From Pezicula radicicola (lineage: Eukaryota; Ascomycota; Leotiomycetes; Helotiales; Dermateaceae): 64,000 nucleotides of DNA. The DNA is taken from contig PDUO01000052.1 of assembly GCA_003008705.1 (NCBI GenBank), positions 90,529-154,528 on the forward strand, written 5' to 3'. How positions within the stretch are numbered: the stretch's first letter is position 1; each line of letters opens with the position of its first letter. This document shows, one piece after another, positions 21,550 through 32,836 of the stretch. A model generated the notes under the pieces. That model had not been told where the DNA came from and ran no database searches. It saw nothing but the letters and a program-made list of their open reading frames with translations. The translations under genes were made by a program, and so were the position numbers.

Positions 21550-23039
21550 TGGCGCTCTGACGGCGTGAGCGCGTGGAGGTGATATCTGGTCCACAGTTGA
21601 GAACCTCAACAAAGATGTTCTAGTTGTCGGCCGAGCCTTACCAAGCTTATGAATTGTCCTATATTTCAAGAAGAATGAAATTGCTAAGTTAATCACATTA
21701 AGCGCACCATCCCCAGTGACAGGAAGGGCCTGGTAACAAGGGAGGAATGTGTAGGTCACGTGACATCCATAGGTTTCGGCTCCCCTTCTCAAGTAGTGTA
21801 TGTGAGAACTCCTCAATTTGCTTTTGAAGCAAAGGAGGGATAATAGTATGAAGTTAGGTGATATGTCGCAGAGATCGTCGTCTTCGATGTCGCTCTCGCC
21901 CGGGCTGGGCATTACCGTATCTTCATCAATGGACTCCTCGTCATCGTAGCGTCTACGTCACAGACGTGATACATTCGCCCACATTTCTGGTGAATGCAGT
22001 GATATTGCATCACTGCCAATCAATTCTGTGGTAACCATGCACCGTTTTTAGTAACTTTAAAGGTTGCTAAGCCTTCTCTAGTTGGGCGAGATTAAACTAT
22101 CTAACAATTCTATATTTAGAGCTTCTTAGGAACCTTACAATATCTAGGTTTGGATTTTAGTATTGTCACGTACAAGAACCAGCAGAGAGACCCAGAGAGC
22201 ATAAGGAAAAGAAGGGGGTGCTTAGGAAGTTGTATTTATATAGAGTTTAAGGGGAAGATGGTTCGCTCTTTTCTTCACCATCTATTTACATAGATGTGCT
22301 CGAAGAGTTGTTGACCTGTCGACAAATGACTCTATTCACAACCAGTAGTGGTTAAATTGGTATTTGTCGGCAGGGCGTAAAGGCCCGAGATCGAGTGTGT
22401 GTTTTTAAGGGAAGTGGGGTTTTATGGATCTTGAGAGGAATAGGTAATGCGAACTACTATGTGAATGTTTGCTCATGCTATATTGTTGGGCTGATAAACG
22501 GAGAAGCGGCAGAGTATCTAGGACAGAAATCAGTTGAAAGGATTGAAGTTAGATAAGAGAATGAGCCTGGGGTACAGTATCTATCATTAAAGCTTTACTC
22601 CACAAACGGCAGGCAGCCAACCTGGCCCAATAGTATGTGTATGCTATACCACCCACACGCCCAACCAAATCTTAGAGCATCTTGTCAAAGACGGTGTCAA
22701 TAAAATCATTCGCCTTAGGTCACGATCGAGATGTGACCTACTCTAAAATTTCGACTTAGGGCTCCTTTCGGCTACTGTCGGGGACGATGAAATCAGCTGT
22801 TTATCCTATAAGATCTCCAGCGCTGCGCATTTTATAAAGTCACCTCTAGGCACAGGAAAACAATACTTAGAGTAGCCCAGAGGCTGGAATTTGTTACTAA
22901 AGTCTAATAATGGTCTCGGTGGAACTTGGTGGTAAAACAGGTAATCAATTCTCCGCACATTAGGTGATTGTTTACCTGACAATGTTTTAGATATCCTGGA
23001 ATCCCAAACAGTTAGTATGAATTCTATCTTCTAAAATGG
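21550..23039. other. non-coding interval, possible solo LTR
   Basis: No gene is supported. At about 22,164-22,400 the sequence starts TGTCACGTACAAG and continues purine-rich, a texture seen in fungal LTRs, but I found no partner copy or duplicated flank. A minus-strand frame at 21,490-21,912 overlaps the transporter end and looks like chance. Confidence 0.3.
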
Positions 23040-24500
23040 GCATTTCTAGAAGACATAATAGATATCCCTTCATACGTATATTAATTTACATTCGCCAACA
23101 ACCCTAATTGGAAGCGTTTCTATGCCTTAGGTCAAGAAATCCACACCTATCTTAGAGACGTTGCCGAAATATACAACGTCCTAAAATACGTAAAGCTAGG
23201 CCATCTATTTACTGGCGCCAAATGGCTAGAAAACACAGGCAAATAGGAAGTCATCCTGTTGAGCGACGGGGAGGTGTGTACTATCCCTGAGAATCTCGAT
23301 TCCCTGAAGCTTACATTGTCACCTCGCTATGAAGATCATTGTGGATACTGCCGACGTTCTCATCAAAGGGACTAGGCTATTGAACAAGTGGAAATTGCCG
23401 AGTATTTCCGGACTACACGATTTTGGTGGGAAGTTAATGCATTCAGCCAGCTATGATGAATCCTACGATGCCCGCGACAAGGCGGTTGCTGTCATCAGAA
23501 ACAGATCAACAGGAATTCAGTTGGTTCTATCGTTGCAACCTATAGCACAAAAAGTGGTTCAATACTCCCGCTCACGAGCCTAGGTATCACAAGGGCCTTT
23601 TACAGATGAAATTATGAAACGCGGGGGAGCTGAGAACTATAAGGAACCCATTTATCTAGAGGATAATATACTGAATTATTTTTTTAGTCGAGCATAGTTT
23701 AGAAGAAAGGACAAAGTTTCGGAATGATCTAGAGTCGTATCTTAACTATAGACATAGTATCGAAGGAACCTTAAATAGCCTCCATTTTAATATGTTTCGA
23801 GGATCTAATACTTGGAAGAATAGGGCTCGTATAGTAGAAGATCTTATAAGAGAAAAGCTTAAGGATAGACCTAATATCCTCGAAAAGATCATTCCAAATT
23901 ATCCTGTTGGATGTAAGAGGCTTGGTGCAGCTCCTGGCTATCTCGAATCTCTGACGAAACCAAACGTCGCATTTCTTAATTGTGGAATCTATACGGTAAC
24001 AAAAGACGGCATCTTAAGGGGTGGTGGAGTGCTCCAAAAGTTTGATTCAAGTATTTATGCTACTGGTTTTAACACGTAGGTGGTATCATACGTTAGATTA
24101 TTGTACTACTTGTCTCTCTATACTAATATTAAGGTTACAGATCACTCAATCAACAAGATGCTCCAATTTTTGGCTTAGGTGGTGAATCTCTTAATGACAT
24201 CTGGAATCCTAAGCCCGAGGCTTATATGTCAATTTGTCCGATCAAGACACGAATTATTTCTTGTTGTTGGGGCTGAACGGTGCACCTGCTGCTACTATGA
24301 TTGTTATAGTCGAGTTCCAAGTTGACTACATTGCCAATTGCAGCCTCGTTAGATATAACACGGCTAGATTTGGAGGCAACATCGATTAAACAGATACAAG
24401 TGTCCAGTCCTCCTTCTAGTTTGGACCAAACAATACCTGTAAATGCCAACATCTTCTCACACGGCGAAACGACCAGATCTTGGGCGCGTATGATTTTGCT
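23040..24500 (+). pseudogene. Baeyer-Villiger-type flavin monooxygenase, decayed fragment
   Basis: Successive pieces match FAD-dependent Baeyer-Villiger/cyclohexanone-type monooxygenases in order: DIPS.VY.FTF, NPNWKRFYALGQEI (about 23,085-23,135), LPSISGLHDFGGKLMHSASY (about 23,395-23,455), the NADPH-binding loop read as VAVIRNRSTGIQ where GxGxxG is expected, then GCKRLGAAPGYLESL (about 23,910), YATGFNT (about 24,060), and after frameshifts WNPKPEAYMSI and FLLLGLNGAP (about 24,200-24,290). The N-terminal FAD-binding loop is missing, so the 5' end is lost. Such enzymes insert oxygen next to a ketone in secondary metabolism. The two Gly-to-Arg changes (GGA to AGA) fit RIP. Several stops and frameshifts make it dead. 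Confidence 0.85.
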
Positions 24501-24902
24501 AAAGCCTAGGGCAATGAGACTGTGAAAATGAGATGAAACTTCGTCCCACAGCTTGCTTGTAGTTATGTCTTGTAAAGACAGGACAGGTCTGGCTCCGAGC
24601 CTGGTGCCATTGTTACAAGTCAGAAGTTAATATAGGGACTGACACGATTTTCCACGAAGTAGGGAAGCATCAGATAATGCTTAAAATTCGTGAGAATTGA
24701 CAGGTGGTATTTGGTTGGATTTGATAGTGGTAGAAGCAATATTCAACGCTCGGAAGTAATGCGCAATATCTAGAAAAGGGAGCGGGGAATGCTTGTTCGT
24801 TGGTGATCTATAATGAACATTTCCGATAATCTACTCATGATTGATATAACTATTATGTGTCGTAGTGAAGTACAGTATTTGCTAGACCAGCAAGAATTTC
24901 AG

Positions 24903-27900
24903 GGTAAAGTACTTTGCAATATTAGTGTAATTTTAATGATTTTGACCCTACCCTAGCTTTTTAAAAACCACTTTTTCGAACCTACCCTATAAAAATAAAA
25001 ATTACTTACTAGTAACTATAAAACCTCCTTTTCTATATAAATTATATTATAATTATAGCCTCTTATATATAGTATACCCTCTAAAACTTTTAAATTTATT
25101 AAAATTATAAATATAGACCTAAAATATAAGACTTGAGTCTAAAAAGCTACTATAATTAAATATTAAGAAGTAATAGTAAAACGAAGGTAATTAGATACTA
25201 AGGAGGAGGAGAAGATAGTATCTATTATTTCTAAGGGTATATTAAAGATAAATTAGATATTATTTAAGGGGGATAAGTCTCCTAGTCTAGTACTAGAGTA
25301 GGTAGATCTATTAAAAGAATCTTATAAAATCTATCTCTATTTCTCTATATTTCTTAATAAGATTTTAGTTTATTCTAAGCTAGAAACTATTAATCTATAG
25401 AACTCTAAATATATTAAATTTTAATATTTCTTAAAGACTATATAGAATATACTAAATTAATATCTATTAAGAGAATTAATCTATAGATCTATTAGATACC
25501 TAGAGTTATAGATTATAACTTATAAACTATAGAAGACTTAAGTACTAATAAATATTATACTTAAGGAGAGTAATAGATACTAGAGAAAGTTAGAGAATAC
25601 TCTTCTAGCTAAAAATATTAAGGGAGGGAGTATAAGACCTTTAGTAATTATCTTTACCTACTATAAACTTATATTTACTACTAGCGAAGCCTCTAATCTT
25701 ATTATTCCTAAGGTACCTTCTAAAGCTAGTATAAAGTCTAAAGATAATAACCTTAGATACTTATTTAATAAGGATAATAGTAGTAAGAATAAGATTATTA
25801 AGGTTATAAAAGAGAAGGAAAAGAAACTAGGTAATATTACTAAAATTATATTAAAGGAAATAAAGAAGAATAAGAAATCAAAGGAGGGTACTACTAAAGG
25901 CTTTATTTATTAGTTTTAACTCTATTAGAAGTATAATAATTAAATATATAAGAACTATAATAAAGCTTATTATTATATTATCTAATCTTATAAAATAAAT
26001 AAATTAAATAAACTAAGGGTATTATATAGAAGATATATAAGATAGGTATAATCCCTAATAGAATAAAAAAGAGACTCTTTAATAAGAAGTAGGAGAAGGA
26101 GAATCTAAAAGTAGTAGAGGTTAGAAAGAAGACTAAAGAAGAAGAGAAGAAAGTAAGAAAAGAGGTATAAGTTAAAGTAGAGGCTCCTTAGACTATATAC
26201 TTACCTCCTCTATTATTCTAGTAGCTCTAATTATCTATAGTATAGTAGTCTTTCCCTCCCCCTCTAATATTATCTCTTATAATACTATCTTATTCTCTAA
26301 TACTATATAATAGTAATCCTATATATTTTAACTTTAATAACCTTAGTTATATACCTAGGTATTAGAGCTATTAATATATATTCTATAGTATAACTCCTCT
26401 AGATTATCTAATACTAATTCTAGCTAATAAGAGGGAAGTTATATAGTATAAAGAGAATTAAAGGAAATATAAAACTAAATAGCTTAATAATATAAAGTAA
26501 TAAATAAAGAAGAGATTCTATAATAAGGTACCTAATATAAAGACTAAATTAGAAGTTGAATTACTACTTATTTAATATTAATAATAAGTTAAATACTAAG
26601 ATAATATTACTAAATTAACCTATAACTTAAGTCCTATCTCTAATACTATTCTAATTAATATCTAGTTTAAATCTCTATAGTATTATTTAAAGTTATAAAT
26701 AGACTCTAATTACTATAGCTCTATTAATAAGATTATTACTATAGATATAAAGAAGGAGTAGAATATTAAATAAATAAAACTATTTACTAAAGAAGACTCT
26801 AAGTATTATAATCTCCTTTAGAGTATAATAGAGGTTATCTAATAGAATCTATTAAGTTTTAAAACTTAGTATAAATAATAAAATAACCTTACTAAAGAAT
26901 TAAATAGTTTAGAGTTAACTAAGACCTTAATTTTAATAAGTAATTTATAAATTAATATAATAAGAAAACTACCTTTCTTACTTAATAAATTCTAGTTTAA
27001 AGATAATATTTTTAAATTCTATAAAGAATATAATCTTAATTATAAATCTCCTAATTAATAAATATTTTAATTTAGTATAATTTAATATTATAATTATTAT
27101 ATTATAATTTTTTAAAATATAATAGTATAGTAGTAAAATAAGATTATATTTAAAAGTTTAGATTTTATATTAATTTTTATATTTATAACTATATAATAAT
27201 AATACTATAAAATAATAAACTTTATATTATAATTTAACTATTATATAAAGTATTATAAAATCTATATAGAGGTTATTTAATATTTTAATATTATTACTCT
27301 AGGGTTTTAATTTAAAAATAAGAGTATAACTTAAAAATAGTTAATATTTTTAGTAAAGTAGAGTATATATAATATCTAAGTATCTTATATCTAATTTTTA
27401 AAGTCTTATAAAATAATAATATTAATAATAACTAATAATTAATTAATTCTATATATTATATAGAGTATTAGAGCTTTAATTTAAACTTATTCTAAAGTTT
27501 ATATAATATTTTATTATTAATTTATAAAGTAATATTAAATAAGACTTTAATAATAGTACTTAGTAAGAATAATAATTTAATATTTTACTTTCTTATTATT
27601 TTATAAGTTTAAATAATTAGTTAATTTAGAAACCTCTTTATTTAATTATTCTATATTTATTCTACTATATATTCTATATATTTAAAATATTTATAAGCTT
27701 TTATAATAACTTCTAGATCTTTATCTATTCTTTTAATTATTTTAAAAAGAAAAACTAAGAACTTCTTATAATTATCTCTAGTTTTAATATAAAAATAATA
27801 CCTTAAATAAGTCTTTAAATTATAAAAACTCTCTTTAATTAGATTAAACTTAGAGTAATATAATAAGAGATATTTAATATAATAACTAAAATTATAAATA

Positions 27901-28839
27901 AGTTTTTTAATATTAGAGTTTTAATAAATTAAAGTATTATCTATTATAATAATATTATAATATTCTTCTTCTATATTATAATATAATAAAATATTATTTT
28001 AAAGCTAATTATAAAAATCCTCTAAACTAATTACTCTCTTCTTTATTAATAGATTTAAATAATCTTCTTTAATATATACTAATAAAATAAACTACCTCTT
28101 TAACTTTACTAGATATTATTTAAGCCTTATAGGAATATCTATAAGTATCTAACCTTGACGTTAATCTCTAATATACTTATTATAAGTAGATTTATTAAAA
28201 AAGACTAGTTACCTTAATCTCTATTAAAGGTATTTAAAGGTCTAGTCTATAACTAATTCTTTATTTTACTAGAATACTTTAATACTAATAGTCTTATTAG
28301 TAATCTCTAGTTCCTTCTAGAGCCTATAGACCTACTAGATACTAATAGATACCTTGAACTTAGTATATAGATAGTCTACTACCTTGTCTAAATATAATAA
28401 TAGATCCTATTTAATTAATTATTTAGTATACTCTCTCATCGGCCTAGTAATAGCTTTCTTATACCCTAGAGCTTCTCAAAGATCAATTCCTGTTTATATA
28501 TATTTAAGGGCTTTACGACGACGTTTACTAATAGATTTATAGGTAGTATTAAAGAACTTAGCGACCTTATTAGTATCGATAGTAAGGTTATCCTCGAATA
28601 TTAAATTGATCGCATCGCCGTCTTGTTTCGAGAGCCTAGGTACTATAATTCTTATATTATTAGAAAGAGCTTAATCTTAGCTTTAATTTAAGCTACTTAC
28701 GAAGCTATTTTATTATAGGGTGGTGGAGTTATTATAATTGGGATGATTATAGGTATATAGTTCGAAATAGTGGTTTTCAAAAAGCTGGGGTAGGGTTAAA
28801 ATCGTCAAAATTACGCTGATATTACAAAGCACTTTAACA
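24903..28839. mobile_element. 3.9-kb DNA transposon with long terminal inverted repeats, RIP-killed
   Basis: Left end 24,903-24,990 and right end 28,757-28,839 are inverted copies over about 85 bp. Shared blocks include TAAAGTnCTTTG, TGACGATTTT/TAATGATTTT, ACCCTACCC and GCTTTTTnAAAACCAC. The inside is AT-saturated and CA/TG-poor. The right third (minus) encodes the transposase described next; the left half (about 25,140-26,900, plus) reads as a second protein-like frame rich in Lys and Glu with a Cys/Tyr-His-like cluster near 25,915-25,990. Typical fungal Tc1-type elements are near 1.8-2 kb, so this one is either a two-gene element or carries a nested insertion. I could not see a TA or 8-bp target duplication. 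Confidence 0.75.
27600..28640 (-). pseudogene. Tc1/mariner-like DDE transposase remnant
   Basis: Read on the minus strand, an N-terminal part near 28,640-28,440 has helix-turn-helix-like character (RNFTYKSISKRRRKAL-type basic end). Further on, IIIIDNTLIY (about 27,935-27,965) sits where the family has the second catalytic Asp in 'vvmDNasiH', and YYSKFNLIKESFYNLKTYLR (about 27,810-27,870) corresponds to the family's PYSPDFNPIE..F..LK..lr. The Pro-to-Leu and Gly/Glu-to-Lys changes are those expected from C-to-T and G-to-A mutation. Many stops and indels abolish function. The DDE call is moderately firm; the subfamily is not resolved. Confidence 0.6.
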
Positions 28840-29703
28840 CAGCTGTTCCGTTCACGTGAAGCGACATCCCACCATTGCACACCAACGTCACTCACTAGTA
28901 TTATTTCAACAAAAATCTTACCAAAAAGCCAACAATTCTCCATCACCCACAAATCAATTTAATTCCTAGCTAGACGAATACGGTCTACACCAGATACGTG
29001 GAGGTGGCGGAGGAGGAGGATGGACGACCCCAACTGATTATAACTCCAGAAGATCCTATTGAGGTCCTTGGTGGAAAGCGTATGCTCTAACTTGAATGGA
29101 AGAAAGCTTTGAGGAACGATGCATCACGGCCGCCATTAGATGTATCCGTAGGGAAAAGCGTGAGATCGCATGGAGAAACTCGATTTCTATAACAACAGAC
29201 TAAAAGTTATATTTGGCGCAGCGTCTTGTTATCTTCAAAGCCGTGCTTGCTATATGATTCAGAACATCTTTTATTTATGAGGCCTTTCATGCTCTCGTCC
29301 GGTGGAATATACTCTTTTCGTTCTAACTTCTTCCTTTGTTTCCATTGGCTCCATTCAATTGTTGCCGAGGGACATATGTCGTTCACTACTGTGGTAGAGT
29401 AGATGACGCTGACTTGGCAAAGAGGAGGATGTTTGTGTTACACGGACCGGTCCATAACCCCTACTAATGAAGGGGTGCCGCGAGACTTGGCTTATCTGGA
29501 GTAAAACCGTGGTCCGACTAATGTCGTAAAACAAAGTAACCTTGACTATCAACTCGGAAGATGTGACCGGGAGCGACACAAAGATATGTTCTGCTCCTTA
29601 GGATAAATATATATATGATCGCTTCTCTTCATTGTATCATGTGACCGATCCATTATCCAACTCCATCGTTATCCTACTTGCCAACTTGCTACTGCAATTC
29701 AAG
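28840..29703. promoter_or_regulatory. intergenic, upstream region of the following MFS gene
   Basis: No gene is recognised in 28,840-29,600. A TATA-like run (ATAAATATATATAT at 29,603-29,616) stands about 90 bp before the ATG at 29,704 and could be the former core promoter. A 168-codon frame starting upstream at 29,632 simply overlaps the MFS gene start. Confidence 0.35.
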
Positions 29704-31250
29704 ATGGACGAGGCAACCAGTCGCGAGTTCAAGTCTCCCGAGGAAGTTTCCGAGAAGGTTGACAGCTCGATCGCCCAACCTAAGCATGCGACACTCGTCT
29801 CTTATAAAGGCGCTGACTCAACCCTCCGAGACAAGATGCAGCTTGTCAATGAGGTATGTTTACTACTAAAGTTATCCATGCTTATTACTCTAATATCTTC
29901 CAAAGGATATCAATTAGATAGGTTTCACCAAATATCATTAGAAGCTCTTCTGCCTGGCTGCCAGCCCATATTGTTGGCGTTAGTACAATCGTCTGCTGAG
30001 GTACAGCTGAGATTTGCTGATGAAAACTCGTTAGCAAAGGAAGCAATCTTCTTGAGTTCCGCAGCTTACGTAGAAAAACCCAAGCCAAAAAGCCAGCAGC
30101 CGTTTGGCCCAGACCCCACCAAGCTGCCATTAAAGTAACTGTCCATTGATATTTGGCTGGCAGAAATTCTAAGAACAAGCCGTGTCGAGAACAAGACTAC
30201 CTCCTGTCCCTAAAAGAGTTAAGGCGACGAAAGAGGCAAAGGCGACATAGTTGGGTGCCGCTCCAGTAGTAGCAACTGTAAAGACAGTTGCAGAAAGAAG
30301 TGAGAAGTTGAAGGACCATTTTCGGCCCACAATATCTGCAGTAATACCCTAAAAAGAGCTCCTGCAAGAGCGCCGACATACAATGCAATAAGCGCTCCAT
30401 TGCTGTAAGACGGTGAATACTGCAGAACGACTTGAGTATTTGCAGTAGACATTATAATTACCATCCAGGAGTCGACAGTATAACTTTTTAAGCTTTAGTT
30501 CGTAAACCGCAAAGTCTAGGTTCACAACTTACCCGAACCCACAAAAATTGATTCAGGTAACTTCTGCCTAAGGCAATACTACCTTGGGCACTGAAATTGA
30601 ATTATATGGCCATAGCAATGGGAACTAATTAGTCTTGATACCCAAGAGTCAGTCTAGCGGCTGCAGGCCATCCTATATTCCTTCAGACCGTAATGTTGTC
30701 GGAGAGTCTCGCTTGATTCAGGGGTAATCTGATGCATCGTACTGTTGTTAAGCCTTCTTCGAGTCCTGGTCATCCGTTTCCACGAGACCCCTAAATATCT
30801 CCTATGCAAAGGCGAGGATGAGAAAGTGGTAGCTTTACTCCAGAAGCTTGCCAAAGATTCAGGGAGACAATGCGACCTTACAGTCGAACAGCTCGCAAGC
30901 TATAGGCCTCTTAACAGCACACATTCAAATAAGTCTTCTAGCTTTAGTTGGGTGCATGAACTCGGCGTTCACTACAAAAGGCTTTTCGCTACAAAGAAAC
31001 TAGGTCTGTCAACAAGCCTTGTATTCGCCTCATGGACAGTTATAGGCCTCGTATACCCACTCTTATAAGTATTCTAGGCGACTCTAACATTCTGTTTAGT
31101 GACCATTTCCGCAGTGCCTCTAGCCGATGAAAACTCTGAACGAGGAAGTTGGCACCTCTGCATTCTGGTTGTGGCATTCTTAGCGGCATTCGTTGGTCAA
31201 TTAACGCCAAAGGTCTTCTCCCTCTTATCTCATTTACGGTGTACATAAGT
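29704..31250 (+). pseudogene. MFS transporter pseudogene with an internal inversion
   Basis: The plus strand encodes the N-terminus: ATG at 29,704, a 52-nt intron (29,854-29,905), then IGFTKYH*KLFCLA up to 29,959. From 29,960 to 30,540 the coding strand flips: the minus strand reads VDSWMVII, SPSYSNGALIALYVGALAGA, DIVGRKWSFN, TLLGTGGSLVLDT, FLEFLPAKYQW, MAAWWGLGQ and finally NANNMGW. From about 30,715 the plus strand resumes with SLLRVLVIRFHETPKYLLCK and the central loop to 31,068, then fades. The order fits the phosphate/inositol-like branch of sugar-porter MFS proteins, with TM1 to TM4 in the inverted part. In-frame TAGs at 29,915 and 29,939 (the latter where YHW is expected) and a later TGA add damage. 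The missing 30,541-30,700 segment is unassigned. Confidence 0.85.
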
Positions 31251-31301
31251 GTTCCGGAAAGATAATGGTTTACAGTCCAGTGATAATTATGGTAACTGTA
31301 G

Positions 31302-32427
31302 CTATATGGCTTTCGTGTTTAGCGGTTTCTCAACATCCAATGCACTCAGCACAGCATCAGAGTTTAGATACTTGACCATGCCAATCATACCAGGATAGCA
31401 CTGGGGATCGTTATCTGCACAATGCTGAATACAATTAAACTCGCCCATGGGCGGCTCAGTCTGATATATTTTCGTGTATATATGTTCTTCGCAGTATGCT
31501 CCGGCATTGGTGCACACGACAGTATCGGGTAAACTCACACAAGAGGCCAATAACCTCTTATATTGGTCAATATGAGTGGCCATTTCATTGTATATAGATG
31601 AGTTGAAAACCGCGGGTATTCCGTCGACTTCGGAGTATCCTACCTCGTAGAAACTCGGGTATAAATCGTACTGCAATAACCATAGATTACCAATGGCGAT
31701 TAAGGTAAGAGGAATTCTCTTTTCGGGCACAGTGAGCTTATTGTACTACGGGATGATGTCCACATATACTGGCCTAAACCGACCGGCGAAGCTCTCACCA
31801 GAGATTGTCAGAGGACACTTTCCAAGATGAGGAAACGCCTGAAGACATCTAAGGTTAGCAAGACCTTTGGAGATATTTGTAGGCAAGACTTACCTGGTAC
31901 AGTAATTTGATTCCAGCGATGAAGTCAAGAGTAGATTCTTCGGTCCACTGGTGCAAGAACTCGTCGGAGTCTACATAGGAGAATCTAGTGCTAGCAGGTT
32001 GATCAATGTAAATCACATAAGCTTCTTCTGTCCAGGAGTATTTGTTTCGATAGGTTCTACTTCCATCTGGCTTTGCCAAACATAGACCATTCTCTGTAAA
32101 CATTCCTGCTATATGAGGACAGGAGCGTCGTCTGATAGGTTTTGAAATTTATGATACCCTTCAATTTCTGTGAGAGAATGAACCGATAATTGCATTTGCG
32201 GAAGGCATGTTCCTTACAGTAAAACGGATGCCTCTTTCCAATGTCTAGCCAGCCATAATATGTGCAGTTGCGCTGTTACATATTTCAGACTTTTCTGCTT
32301 CCACTGAAGCAAATCGAACAGAGTGTGATGCATTGTAAGGAGAGGTCAATGTCGAATAGTTTGAGCTTGCCGGAACGCTCCTGAAGAGGAGGCAGGCACC
32401 CAAGACCGAGGAGTTAAAGCAGTGCAT
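31302..32427 (-). pseudogene. S10 serine carboxypeptidase, truncated pseudogene
   Basis: From 32,427 the minus strand encodes a hydrophobic leader (possible signal peptide), SEICNS, GWLDIGKRHPFY (shifted frame), FQNLSDDAPVLI, then MFTENGLCLAKPDGS, WTEEAYVIYIDQPAST.FSY, an intron (31,893-31,840), FPHLGKCPLTISGESFAGRF and AIGNLWL. The nucleophile Ser survives in GESFAG (family GESYGG/A). The GGPGSSS loop that should follow VLIWLN is deleted at about 32,113, with a frameshift. The catalytic Asp and His region is not found, so the 3' end is gone. It would have been a secreted or vacuolar C-terminal exopeptidase. A stop within the IIP.YNKL segment adds to the damage. Confidence 0.85.
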
Positions 32428-32836
32428 TCGGATACAATTAGCTAGTCGCGATGATTGTGCATTTGAACTGGTTCGTTGCCTCCTGGTGAGAGAAGACGAA
32501 GCTGATATAGAGATACTACGTTATTCAACCTCTACCATCCATGACTAACTCTTAATCCGACCAGATATTTGGGGTGTTGTGGTCCGTGTCTCCCACATTG
32601 CTTTTGTTAACCTGAAAAGGCAAGGCGCCATCTGATGCCGAGCCAGCTGCCATATTGAACAGTGGATATAAGCGACATCCAACTGGTATAGAAGCTTTAA
32701 CATTTCAAATGACCAGACAACAGATAGGAGGGGATTTTTTCCCTCCTTTCTTTGCTATTATAGATCACCCATTCTAAAACCTTAGAATACCTTTTCTAGA
32801 AGACTTCAAAGAGGTTTCCGACCAGAGACCCCCATA

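Noticed and set aside
21490..21912. 140-codon minus-strand frame after the sugar transporter
   Set aside because: It overlaps the transporter C-terminus, lacks a domain and has ordinary intergenic composition.
29885..30178. Independent minus-strand MFS gene
   Set aside because: The minus-strand text fills precisely the gap in the plus-strand MFS gene, so an inversion explains it better than a second gene.
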